Assembly: GCF_024713945.1 (NCBI RefSeq)
Contig: NC_134682.1
Span: 868,001 to 932,000 of the forward strand
DNA from: Dermatophagoides farinae
Taxonomy: Eukaryota; Arthropoda; Arachnida; Sarcoptiformes; Pyroglyphidae
Direction: 5' to 3'
DNA: 64,000 nucleotides
Positions 24,201 to 34,560 of this stretch are shown piece by piece. The notes under the pieces were generated by a model that saw only the letters and a list, made by a program, of their open reading frames with translations, searched no databases and was not told the origin of the DNA. How positions within the stretch are numbered: the stretch's first letter is position 1; each line of letters begins with the position of its first letter. The translations under genes and the position numbers were made by a program.

Positions 24201-27198
24201 GATGATGATGTGATTGATTAGCATGTAAAGGAAAGAATGGATTCTGTCTATTGGATATAAATTGTGTATTAGCTGGATTAATCGTTTTATTATTATTATT
24301 ACTAGCAGTAGTAGCAGTAACTGGTAATTGAATATTATTCAACGAAAGTTGTGGATTAAAAATTGTTGGCATAAATGCTGAATGAAATGCTGGAAAATTA
24401 GCTGCTGCTGAATGAAATCCAGTTGAAAATGTGGGCGTAGTTCCGGGAAGAAAAAATGATGGATTTAAAAAATTATTACCAGCCGCTACTGCTGCAGCAG
24501 TTTGTGATGTAACCTGAATAAATTTGTTGGCATTATTGGCTATTGTCGATACTGATGCCGTTGCCGAAGTCGATGATGATGATGCTAATGATGACAAAAT
24601 ATTCGCGGAAGATAATAATTTCGATGATGATGATGATGACGAAGATTTTATCGAATTGGATAAATTTTGCTGTTGATGAACAGTTTGTTGTTGTTGAACA
24701 ATTTTATTGACCATAGTTCGTTGAATTTGTTCTTTTTTATTATTATTATTTGTTGTCATTATTGTTGTAGATGATGTTTCACTGCTGGTACTATCTGCTG
24801 CCATCATTGTCGTTTTATTATTGGTACTTATGGATTTTGAAATTGCACTATTTGTATTTTGAATTAAATTTGTAGTTGTCGATGTTGAAATAGATGATGA
24901 CGACGACGACGACGAAGAAAAAGATGATGATGTTTTAATATTCGAAACAGCATTCACCGATGTTGAACTTGAAACAGTTGATGTTGTCAATGTTGATATC
25001 GAACAAGAAACAGCACAAACAGTTGATGTTGATGATTTTTGTGATGGTAATATTCGATTCTGTGATTGTTGATGATGAGCAATACGATAACTTCGAAGTC
25101 TTTGACGTTCTTCGGCTGGATCACGTTTTTTAACCATAGACGTTGTTGTTGTCGTTGTGGTAGTTGATGTTGATGTTGTAGATGTTGTTGATATGCCATA
25201 TTTTTGGCTATCCACCGACATTGGTGATTCAATCATTGAATTAGAACAATCCGGTGTATTTGGATTCGATAATGAGCAAGTACTATTTACTTTTGTCAAT
25301 TTTTGGACATTGGTTGTTTCAGTAGTCTGTGCTAATTGTTGCATTGTCGAATGTTGAAATTGAAAGCTTGAAGACGATTCAGTAGTAGTTGTTTTCATCG
25401 ATGATTGTTGTTGTTGTTGCTGCTGCTGTTGTTGTTGTTGCAAAATGGTATCCACGGAAAATATGGATGAATGCTGTTGCTGTTGAATCATTGTCGTTTT
25501 ACTTGCCGTTTGTTGTTGTTGTTGCTGCTGCTGTTGTTCCACCAAAGATTCAGATATCGCATTATCTATTGTCATTCCTGCAACGGAAATTTTCGTCAAT
25601 ACATCTTCGATACCTTTATTATTGCTTAAAGCTGATGATTGACTACATGATGAACCGGATCTAGAGGTAAATGATGATGATGATGTTGTTGTTGTTGATG
25701 ATGATGAGGACGACGATGATGATGAACCGTTTGAAGATGAACATGATTTGGATTCATCATCATCATCATCACCAGATTCTTCCAATGAAGATGATTCAGA
25801 AGATGATGATGTTGATCGTGAAGAATTTCTTGAACACTTTGATGATCTAGAACCGGAACATGATTTTGTCTTCTTTTTCTTCTTCTTCTGATGATGATGA
25901 TGATGATGACAATGTTTTAGTTTCACTGAACGTTGAGCTTCTTTTATTGCTTTAGAATTCGTATCATTATCATCTTCGTCTGAATTATCGGAAGAACATG
26001 ATGATGATGATGACGACGATGTTGTCGATGATGATGATGATGATGATGATGATCCATTGGAATGTTTCGATGATGAATTTGATGACGATGAACACGATGA
26101 TGATAATGAATCACAGTTGGTTGTTGGCTGTTCAAAAAACCCGCTTGATTCGCGATTATTTATCGTCGTTTCATTGGCCAATTCTGTTGCTGCCTCTTTT
26201 GTTTTTCGAGAAATTTCATCACCAGATATTGTTTGCAAATTCTGTAAAGTTTGTTTTTGTTGTTGACTAGAATGTTTTTTCTTTTGAGATTTTTTCGACG
26301 ACGAAGATGATGACAATTTTAAGCTCTGAATTTGTTGTTGTTGTCCGGTTTCATTGTTGCTTAATAAATCTGAATTTGTTGATGTTTGTGAGATCGGCAT
26401 CGAAAGTGATTTATAATGGTGGCATTTTAAATCAGATGATGATGATGTACTTGTCTTTGTTGTTAAAACATTTGTTTTCAATGATGATAAAGATTTGGAT
26501 TTTTGATGATGATGATGATGATGATGGCCATGATTTTTATGATGGTGACGGTGGTGGCGACCTTTTCGAAGATTATTCCTAGGATAATGATTGTGCCGAT
26601 TATGCTGGTTTTGTTTATGATGATGACGTCGATGATGGCCATGATGATGATGATGATGGCTAGGGGAAGTAGTGGTCGTTGTACATTGTACCGTCGATTC
26701 AACAACACTCAATTTCCGAGTTTCAATAATTAATTTTTCCGTTTTCTGTACAACTGTATGATGATGGTGTTGATGATGTCGACGGTGATGATGATGGTGA
26801 TGATGATGATGAAGATCCGACGTGCCATTTTCGCCTTGTCCTGGTACAATGGATGATACGATATTACATTCTGACATAATAGAATCTTTGGTTGATGAAT
26901 TCAATGATTTTGATTTGGAAATTTTTTCATTTTTTCTTTTTTTCGATGATTGTTCCTGGTTGTTCGATAATTCATTGTTTGAGGTATCACATTTATTGTT
27001 TTTCGTATCCAAATTCTGTTGTTGTTGATTATTGGCCCCAATAGCAGCAGCAGCCAATGTTGTCTTTGCAATATTGATCAAATGATTTGTTGACAATGTT
27101 GCTTTAGGATTAGAATCCTTTGTAGACACCAGGATTTGTTGTTGTTGTTGTTGTTGTCGAGATTTATCTGGTTCAGTAGTTAATAATGTTGATGACAT
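15231..27198 (-). CDS. ash1: Ash1 histone H3K36 methyltransferase, six coding exons, 3866 aa
   Basis: Ash1/ASH1L is a trithorax-group nuclear enzyme that dimethylates H3 Lys36 and counteracts Polycomb silencing. Exons (minus): 20469-27198, 16543-20372, 16381-16479, 15646-16308, 15421-15582 and 15231-15347, all in phase. Residues 1 to about 2240 are low complexity: four His clusters (about residues 130-240), poly-Ser, poly-Gln, and Thr or Ala runs. An AWS domain starts near 2811 (CSCTMPRSPNESACGTDC). The SET domain (about 2870-2985) has GWGIRTTEKIQKGEFILEYI, RFVNHSCEPNCE and FYDYNF, and the post-SET is CHCGSLKCRGF. A strongly diverged bromodomain-like stretch is at about 3211-3390. The PHD finger spans the exon 2/3 junction (RCICGIL...CDKCE, IWQHFDC...YVCEVCQPR). 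The BAH domain fills exon 4 (GDCVYIY...RILFGHHYIWPSETYHEPTR). This order matches ASH1L. The start is the first ATG of the long frame. The 96-nt intron at 20373-20468 has no stop and can be mistaken for coding sequence. Confidence 0.92.
20373..20468 (-). other. Stop-free 96-nt intron inside ash1
   Basis: The donor CCAG then GTAAGG and the acceptor TTATTAG flank 96 nt (32 codons) with no stop. Translated, it reads as a Phe-rich stretch (NFFFFIFDF) unlike the hydrophilic Ser/Asn/Gln sequence on both sides. Removing it joins G+TA as Val and keeps the frame. I read it as a normal intron. Confidence 0.8.
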
Positions 27199-27841
27199 TG
27201 CACTTGTTTTGATATTTAAAATGTAGATTGAATCAATTTGGATTTTTTTTTCTCCTATACCCTCAAAATTCTATCGATATCATTTCGATTGTTTAATCGA
27301 TACTTGTTGTGTATTGATGATGATGATGAATAAATTCATTCGAATTCAAAAAAAAACTTTTCATTAAAAAAAAACAAGATTTAATGATAATGTTGCTGCC
27401 GTCGTCGTCGTCGAATTTTTTGATCAACACAAATCATCAGTTGTATTTAGTTTTTTTTATTTTCAATATATACACACACACACACACGTACATTGGATAC
27501 ACATAAGATAAATATATACAACAAATGAATGAATGAATGAAACAAATCATCAAACGACAACAAACTTATCCATGAGCCGAATATTAAAAAAAACCAACCA
27601 ACCAACCACAATACAACACAACACAACACAAACACATCAATTACGGGCCATATAAAAACTTTTTTTTTTTTTTTTTTGCTACACAAAGAAGCGGCAAGAA
27701 AAATTGAGAGAAAGTGAGATCCAATGGATGTAGCTGATTCGAGGTATTATTTTGTCTCTGTGTGTGTGTGTGTACGTGTATTTGATGTTTTTTTTTGGCG
27801 GTAGTTCGTGTGTTGTTGTTATTTTCATTGCTGTTATCATC

Positions 27842-27876
<35 letters not shown>

Positions 27877-28276
27877 ACACACACACATACTTTCATTTCT
27901 ATAGTGTATATATGCACCAAATGCCGCTGCTTGTAAAAATTTTTTTTTTATTCTACGGGCCGATACATTCATCATGCATCATTTTGTTTTGTTTTGATGA
28001 TGTTGGCCCAACATTGAAAAAAATGACGATGTTTTAAATGCTGGTAGTGGCGTGAATCCAAAAAAAATTTTATACGGGTAAATTAATGAGCGCTAGCGCA
28101 TTTTTTGTATTTAAATCTTTAAATTCAAATTTTGAAAAAAAAAATTTTATTTTGCATCATCAATTGGACTAACATTTGGACTATTTTTGTTGAACAACAA
28201 AAAAAAAAATGGAATATTTACAGAAAAATTATTTTAAAAAATTTTATATAAAATGAAGGAATTATCCACATTTGCT
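27199..28276. other. Spacer between ash1 start and Tim44 end
   Basis: It holds the ash1 5' region and the Tim44 3'UTR on the same strand. An AATAAA on the minus strand near 28145-28150 could serve Tim44. Poly-A/T, (TG)n and (CT)n are present. No gene was seen. Confidence 0.5.
27843..27873. repeat. (CT)n microsatellite
   Basis: About 15 CT units (GA on the minus strand), about 650 bases upstream of the ash1 start codon. Confidence 0.9.
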
Positions 28277-29973
28277 TCATAACCATTGTTCAGCACTATT
28301 GGCTGAAAGATCCAATAATCTCCATGCTGCTTTTGGATCCAATTCATTTTGATCCCGGCATAGTACCCAAACATAATGTACACGAATAATTTTCTCCTGT
28401 TTTTTCAATCGGAATAAATAAATAAATCAGATTATAAATCCAATAATAATAATAAATAAAACATACCGGATCACCTTCCACTACTTTTCCTTTTGAATCT
28501 TTTACACACATAATTTGTTGTGTTTGAAATGTTATAATCAATACGGGTCCTTGTTCCATCATTTTGCCCATTTCTAATTCCAAGTTTGTTAAATCAATTA
28601 CTTTGGATTCAAAATGATAGCCCATTGTTTGTGCTTGTTTGATTGGTGTCACCAATACATTGTATACCTGTGTGGTTGTAAAATTCATAATTTAAAAAAT
28701 AGAAATTAATAAAATAAAATATATTGAACAAAATACTTACACCTTCATAACACCAATCATTGAGCACTTCAAGATCACCACGAAGTATGGCTTCCAATAT
28801 ATTCGGTATGATATCAGTTTCACATTCTTTGATAAATTGTTGTCGATCAAAATTCGGATCCACTTTACAAATTTCGGTCAATACTTCGGATAATTCAGTT
28901 TTTGTAAACATTCCGCCAAACAATTCTGTCATCTTATCGGTAACTAAACGTGATGCACGAACCAATGGATTATCACTTTCATCCAGTTTGGTTTTCATTT
29001 CAAATATTTTATTCACATATGGATTATTATCTTTAAAATTTTGCCAACTTGAAAACCATTTTGAATCTTTATGTAATTCAACACCGGTTGCTTCTCTAGG
29101 TTTTTTTCGGAAAAAAAAATTAAATTAATCAAATTATCATCACTAATATATGAATGATACTCACTCATTAGGCTGTATAGGTCGTGATGATACAAATTGA
29201 TCAGAGTATTCTTTTCGTTTACGAAGTTTATCCGGTGGCTGATAAAATCGTGCCGTTGATAATGGTGTTTCACCAATTTCTTCTTTCACTGTTTGCACTG
29301 TTTTCGATACGGTTTGGAAAGCATCACTTTTGGAAATCTGTTCAATTTGTTCGGCAGCTTTTTTCGCTTGTTTCGACAATTCTTCTGCCGCTTCTTTACC
29401 TTTTTTACCAATATCGGTTTTACTTGCATCTTCTAAACCTTTACTTAGTTTTTGTTTTATCGTATCGATTTGTTCAATAATTTGTTTTGAACCTTTACTA
29501 GTTTCTGCTTCAATGTTTTGCTGCATATTTTTTTTTAATCGTAGAAAATGAAAAGTTTTATGAAATTAAAAAAAAATCGAATACTTACAAATTTTTTTCT
29601 TGCTTTTTTCAACGCTTCTGAATCTTCAAGTTTTTGTGCTTCTTCACGAAATTTTCGTAAATTTTCTTTCATTTCTTTACTTTTATCTAATTCTTCTTTT
29701 AGATTATCGAATATTTGTCCCAAAAATCCTTTATTTTGACGATTATTATTTGTCATATATCGAGCCTTGTATTTAACAGTGGGGAAAAGAAAAAAATTTT
29801 TTATTATACAAAAAAAAAAAATTTTCATTCACAAACACACTTACATTGAAACATGAATGTGGCCATATCCGAGGCGTATGGCTACCACATGGATGTGCAC
29901 CATTTAACGATAATGTAATCAATCTAATGGTCGATGCCGGATGTTTGACAGTGTTACCGAAAAAGGTATTCAT
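28277..29973 (-). CDS. Tim44: TIM44, mitochondrial import motor subunit, six exons
   Basis: TIM44 tethers the Hsp70 import motor to the TIM23 channel on the matrix side of the inner mitochondrial membrane. Exons (minus): 29845-29973, 29589-29765, 29165-29520, 28741-29095, 28467-28667 and 28277-28396, giving 445 residues, close to the usual about 450. The first exon (MNTFFGNTVKHPASTIRLIT) is basic and lacks acids, fitting a mitochondrial presequence. Exons 2-3 are a Lys/Glu-rich helical region (FLGQIFDNLKEELDKSKEMK). Exons 4-6 are the conserved C-terminal domain: IRGDL-type core LEAILRGDLEVLNDWCYEG, MGKMMEQGPVLIITFQ, VVEGDP, VHYVWVLCRDQNELDP and AAWRLLDLSA. The start at 29973 is the only in-frame ATG that leaves a clean presequence; a longer frame upstream reads into hydrophobic sequence. 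The exon 3 acceptor (ATATGCAG) has a poor pyrimidine tract, but the frame supports it. Confidence 0.93.
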
Positions 29974-30334
29974 TTCGATGAATGTCGCACACCAAAAACT
30001 AATCAATGAGAATAATAAAAAAAAATTGCCTAACAATCACTCGCAAAAAAACATTCAGTTTATCATTTCGTAAAAAAATGGTAAACAAACAATCTATAAT
30101 AAAAAGGATAGGATTGATAAATTCTGGTTGGAAAAAAATTATGATGAAATCGAATGAATTTTTCCGCAAAAAAAACCAGAAAGGCACTTTGTGGATCACA
30201 TGTGTGATAACTCAATGCGTTGATGATGATGATACCGACAGATTTAAAAATAGCATGCGCATGTACCGTTCATATAGGATAGGATAGAATTTTTTTTTGT
30301 TGTGAAATTTTTTTTTCTTTTATTCACCAATATT
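29974..30334. other. Spacer between Tim44 start and staufen stop
   Basis: AT-rich, 361 bp, holding the Tim44 promoter or 5'UTR and the short staufen 3'UTR. A minus-strand AATAAA is present at about 30318-30323 (TTTATT on plus). No gene was seen. Confidence 0.5.
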
Positions 30335-33300
30335 TCAACAAATAGATTTCCATAAATTAATTGAAAGATAACGAAGTGCTTTATAACTGGCAATTTCACG
30401 TGCTTCATCTTCATCCAAATCAATAGCAAAACTAAGAAATTCTTTTTGTAATAATGGAAAATGATCAACAAATTCTTTTGATGAACAATGAATGGTTATC
30501 AAAGCAATTGTTCCTTTTTGATTAATGGAATTATCATCGTCATCATTTTCGATATCAATCGATAATAATCGACATTTAAATTCAAAAATCAATGGATCAA
30601 TAGACATGGCTAGATTAGAATTCAATGTAGAAGCAATCAATGAAATTAATTGCAAATGATGCCAATATTTTTTTCGATTAAATTTTTCAGTCACCTGATG
30701 ATTAATCCATTCTCTAATATGTTCACTCCATCGATCAAATGATTCACTTTGATCTAGCATCTGTTTTCGATGATTATGATATTCGAATAATCTATCTTCA
30801 ACACGTTGAAATAGACAACTTGGATCTGTACGTTTTTGATTTTTTAAATATGAACTATAAACATCTTTTAAAAGAGTTTCAATGAATTCAATATTTCGAT
30901 CAATATCTTCACGTTGTTCATCACTATAAATAGCCGGTTCGAATTGTTGTGAATCGAATGTCATGACTAGATTGGCAATTTCAGTAGCATTGGAAGCAAG
31001 TGAAATTTTTAAATATTTTTTAAAATCAGGAATACTATAAACATCTACTAGTTGTGATAATGATAATTTGGAAACATTTGCAATGCATAAAAATATGTAT
31101 GCAATGATTGTTTGCGAAGATCGTTTGCTAGCCGATATAGCCATTATTGAAAGTTTACCAACAAGTTTATTGGAATCTTGACGAAAATGAATCAAACATT
31201 GAACACTATATAAATTATCATTATTGAAATGTTGAGATAGAAATTCAGGTTTACGAATGAAAAGATCTTGACATATTTGATACATTTTCGATATGATTGA
31301 TTTACTTTTCATTTGATTCAATGATGGTTTTGAATGATTTGATAATTTTTGCAATGATTGTTGTTGTTCATTAATATTTTCTTCAATCGAATCGATTGTC
31401 ATCATTTGTTTGAATGCATTTGTAGAAATTTTATGCAATACACGAAGACTTGCCGCTTCACGAGCATCATCATCATCATGGCCAAATGCATATGTTATAT
31501 AATGTTTATGTATGAGATCAAAATTTAATCTGCCATTGAATCGAACACTTATAAATGCAATACAATGTGAATCATTCATATCAATACGAATAGTATGACA
31601 ATGAAATTCTATGGCCAATTTTGAACAATCCAAAATACCAAGTGTTGTCAATTGGGCTATAAATTGTAAATGATTCCAATATTTTTCCATATCAAATGTA
31701 GATAATAATTGTTGTATTGATTGTTCATTGAAATGTTGAAATTTACTTGTTGTTGGAAAATTTTTTTCAAAATTCATCAATAAAAATGGTATTTTTTCCC
31801 GGATCACACCAATACTGGGTGGTTTTGTTGTTGATTGTTGTTTCAATGAATAATAGTAGAATTTTTTTGCCATAAATAAAATGAATTTTTTGTTAATTTC
31901 AAAATTTTTCATACACAATTCTTCCATAGATTCTTCATCACCATTGTAGAAAATTTCGATATTTTTTTCTTTATTGCAAAATTTACGTATATTTTCTTCA
32001 TTAGGAAATTCTTTACCGTTAGAATTGTTTGTTGCTATTTCCAATGAAAATCGTAGAGATTCAACAAATAATTCATCATTTTGATCGAATCTAGGCGGTT
32101 CCAGACCTAATCGAAGTAAACAGATGAAAGCCGAAATCTGTTTGGCCATACGTTGTGTTAATGAAAATCCAACAGTTTTCATACAGTACATGAATTTATC
32201 TGGTGTAATTTGTTCGAAAAATAATGTACATTCAACACGATAAATCTGACCTTTGGTTGATTCAATAATCTGTTGTTGATTGAAACGTTTAGCAATCGAA
32301 TGATTTGAACTGAGAAATGTGTAATTAAATGTTGGACTTTTTAAAGACATATTTCTAGCTAAATCATAAAGAAGCGTTAATGACTTGTTCGATACGGAAT
32401 CTAGATTTTGATTTATGTTTAGTTTCTCATCAGATCTCGAACATGATGGCCTTGGATCGGTGGTATCAACATTTTCAGTTTTATGTGAAGCAATATTTTT
32501 CAAATGATCAACATCGATTTTAATCAACATATTCTGTGCAGCTTGTTTTTTAGCCAATTTTTTCGACCGATCTCTGCCTTCAGTTTCAATCAATAATTTT
32601 CCATTATTTTGCGCATCAAACAATTGACAACAATAAATAAAAACAGGAATATGTGGTGGTCCATATGAATCGACAAGATGGAAATTGATTTTATAACGAT
32701 TTCGTGATACCAAATGATTCAATGTTGATATTGGATCAATCACAGAATTATTGTTATTATTGGATTTTTGATCTTCAGTTATGACCATGGAATTTTTAGA
32801 TTTATTTTCGTTGAATAGATTCGATTTAAGATGATCAAGTGCTTTTTGAGCGGCAATCTGTCTAGCCTCTTGTAGTGTTTTTCCATTGCCACAAAATTGA
32901 ACACCATTAAACTCTACTGATGCTTCGTATGCATGGTCATTCAATCGTTTTTCATTGATTTCAGATTGCAATTTCATTCTTGACTTTGTCGTTGATTGTA
33001 TATTAGAAATAAATGAAGGAGCTGGCACCGGAATATAACCAGGATTTACAAGTTCATAAATAAGATACTGCTTACTAGTGTATGGATCACAGAAATAAGT
33101 AGGATTAAAATATGTAATATTTGCAGGAATCGGCTGATAGCATGGAATGTTTGATGATAGTTGAGAATGATGATGGAATTGATTAGTTGAATATGGCTGA
33201 GTAATTGGCGCTGATGAATTGATCATGATTGGATTTTGATACGGTGATGTTTGCAGCAAAGAATTATTTATCGTTGTAAAATTTGTAGTAGATGGTTGCA

Positions 33301-33802
33301 GAAAACATGATGATGAACCGGATTGTTGATTCGATTGATAACGAGGTTGAATACCATTTCGAATGAATAATTTGTTTAATTCATCAAATTTTTCTTTCGA
33401 TTTCTGTTGTTGTGTATGATTTTGATTAGTCGATGTGAATTTTCGTCGATTATGTTGCTTGAAATTCGGAAATTTTAATCGAGTTTTCTCCAATGCATTG
33501 AATGCAGCATTTTGTTGAGCATTTTTTATCGAACTACCTTGTCCATTATGTTTTTCTGAAACACCAAGTTTTACATAAACTGTGAAAATTTTACCATGTT
33601 CTGGACCTTGTACATCGATTAATTCATATTCCGGTTTAATCTTATGCAAATGGCATAGCTCATTTATAAGACTCATAGCATCTTTTTGAGCTAATTGATC
33701 AATAAATGGATTGAATCCTTGATGAATATTACACAATCGTTGGTGGCCATTTGTTTCATTATATTGGCAACTTTTCGCCATTGGATATTGCCGCTTAGCC
33801 AT
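30335..33802 (-). CDS. stau: Staufen, intronless, with duplicated C-terminal module
   Basis: Staufen is a cytoplasmic double-stranded RNA binding protein that localises and regulates mRNAs. One 1155-residue frame is open without introns. dsRBD1 is at residues 41-110 (SLINELCHLHKIKPEYEL, GPEHGKIFTVYVKLG). dsRBD2 is split: its first helix is at 137-156 (ELNKLFIRNGIQPRY) and its second half at 285-328 (FNGVQFCGNGKTLQEAR...AAQKAL). The two halves are separated by a Pro/Ser/Asn/Tyr-rich insert, as in insect Staufen. dsRBD3 is at 356-428 (INFHLVDSYGPPHIPVF, KLAKKQAAQNML). Beyond it lie two related modules, 474-792 and 837-1152, each with a diverged dsRBD4-like part and a dsRBD5-like end (KYWNHLQFIAQL...DAREAASLRVLHKIS and KYWHHLQLISLI...EAREIASYKALRYLS). 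The usual protein has one such pair. The start at 33802 is the first ATG; a second in-frame Met is 7 residues later. Confidence 0.85.
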   Translation of the reverse strand: MAKRQYPMAKSCQYNETNGHQRLCNIHQGFNPFIDQLAQKDAMSLINELCHLHKIKPEYELIDVQGPEHGKIFTVYVKLGVSEKHNGQGSSIKNAQQNAAFNALEKTRLKFPNFKQHNRRKFTSTNQNHTQQQKSKEKFDELNKLFIRNGIQPRYQSNQQSGSSSCFLQPSTTNFTTINNSLLQTSPYQNPIMINSSAPITQPYSTNQFHHHSQLSSNIPCYQPIPANITYFNPTYFCDPYTSKQYLIYELVNPGYIPVPAPSFISNIQSTTKSRMKLQSEINEKRLNDHAYEASVEFNGVQFCGNGKTLQEARQIAAQKALDHLKSNLFNENKSKNSMVITEDQKSNNNNNSVIDPISTLNHLVSRNRYKINFHLVDSYGPPHIPVFIYCCQLFDAQNNGKLLIETEGRDRSKKLAKKQAAQNMLIKIDVDHLKNIASHKTENVDTTDPRPSCSRSDEKLNINQNLDSVSNKSLTLLYDLARNMSLKSPTFNYTFLSSNHSIAKRFNQQQIIESTKGQIYRVECTLFFEQITPDKFMYCMKTVGFSLTQRMAKQISAFICLLRLGLEPPRFDQNDELFVESLRFSLEIATNNSNGKEFPNEENIRKFCNKEKNIEIFYNGDEESMEELCMKNFEINKKFILFMAKKFYYYSLKQQSTTKPPSIGVIREKIPFLLMNFEKNFPTTSKFQHFNEQSIQQLLSTFDMEKYWNHLQFIAQLTTLGILDCSKLAIEFHCHTIRIDMNDSHCIAFISVRFNGRLNFDLIHKHYITYAFGHDDDDAREAASLRVLHKISTNAFKQMMTIDSIEENINEQQQSLQKLSNHSKPSLNQMKSKSIISKMYQICQDLFIRKPEFLSQHFNNDNLYSVQCLIHFRQDSNKLVGKLSIMAISASKRSSQTIIAYIFLCIANVSKLSLSQLVDVYSIPDFKKYLKISLASNATEIANLVMTFDSQQFEPAIYSDEQREDIDRNIEFIETLLKDVYSSYLKNQKRTDPSCLFQRVEDRLFEYHNHRKQMLDQSESFDRWSEHIREWINHQVTEKFNRKKYWHHLQLISLIASTLNSNLAMSIDPLIFEFKCRLLSIDIENDDDDNSINQKGTIALITIHCSSKEFVDHFPLLQKEFLSFAIDLDEDEAREIASYKALRYLSINLWKSIC

Positions 33803-34560
33803 ATTGCCGAAATTGGATAAAATTTATCATTTTATCACAGAATACATTGTATGGAATGTATAAATTTCAAATGAAAAAAAAAAATTCAAACAAACAAAAA
33901 CAAAACAAAACGATCCATAATACTCGAATAGAATTTATTTATTTTTACAAAATTTTGAACAGTATCGATACTATCGATAGATGACAATTTCAAAAAAAAA
34001 CTTTCCAAAATAAAAAATTTTTTTCAATTTGTAATAATAATAATAATTTTTATTTCAGGATAATTATAAATGATTATTATGATGATGGAAAAGCGATAAA
34101 AAAATAATAATTTTAGAACAAAAAAAAAAACAAGCAAAATTCAATTCAAAATGTGAAATCATTTTTTTTTCAAATTCAAATTCTTGACATATATCATATA
34201 ATTTTTTTTATTCATATTTTTTAGCCAAAAAAAGGTGAACTTTTGATTTCTTACGAATCCAAAAAGTGTTTATTAGGGATGATGAGTGAATGAATGAATT
34301 CATTGGGAAATGAAGTGAATGAATGATTTTTTTTTTTTTTTTTTGGTAATGGAAATGAAAAAAAAAATTTTTTATACAATCATCAGAATAATGATGATAA
34401 CACAGACACACACACACACACACACTCACACGAGTAACGACGACGATGAAATGAAATGAACAAAAAAAAAAGAGAAAATGATTAATGGATGAAGATAGAA
34501 TTCCACAATTAACAACAACAACTTCATCATCTCATCATCATCATCATCATCATCACATTG
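33803..34560. other. Spacer between staufen start and Pcf11 end
   Basis: It contains poly-A/T tracts, (CA)n at about 34404-34426 and (ATC)n at about 34528-34554 next to the Pcf11 stop. No gene was seen. Confidence 0.5.

Noticed and set aside
21708-26733. Many frames opposite and overlapping the first ash1 exon, rich in Met/Asp/Val/His.
   Set aside because: They are shadows of the trinucleotide-repeat coding sequence of ash1.
29974-30036. Upstream extension of Tim44 (MLGNFFLLFSLISFW).
   Set aside because: Hydrophobic, unlike a mitochondrial presequence, whereas the start at 29973 gives a basic, acid-free presequence and the expected length.
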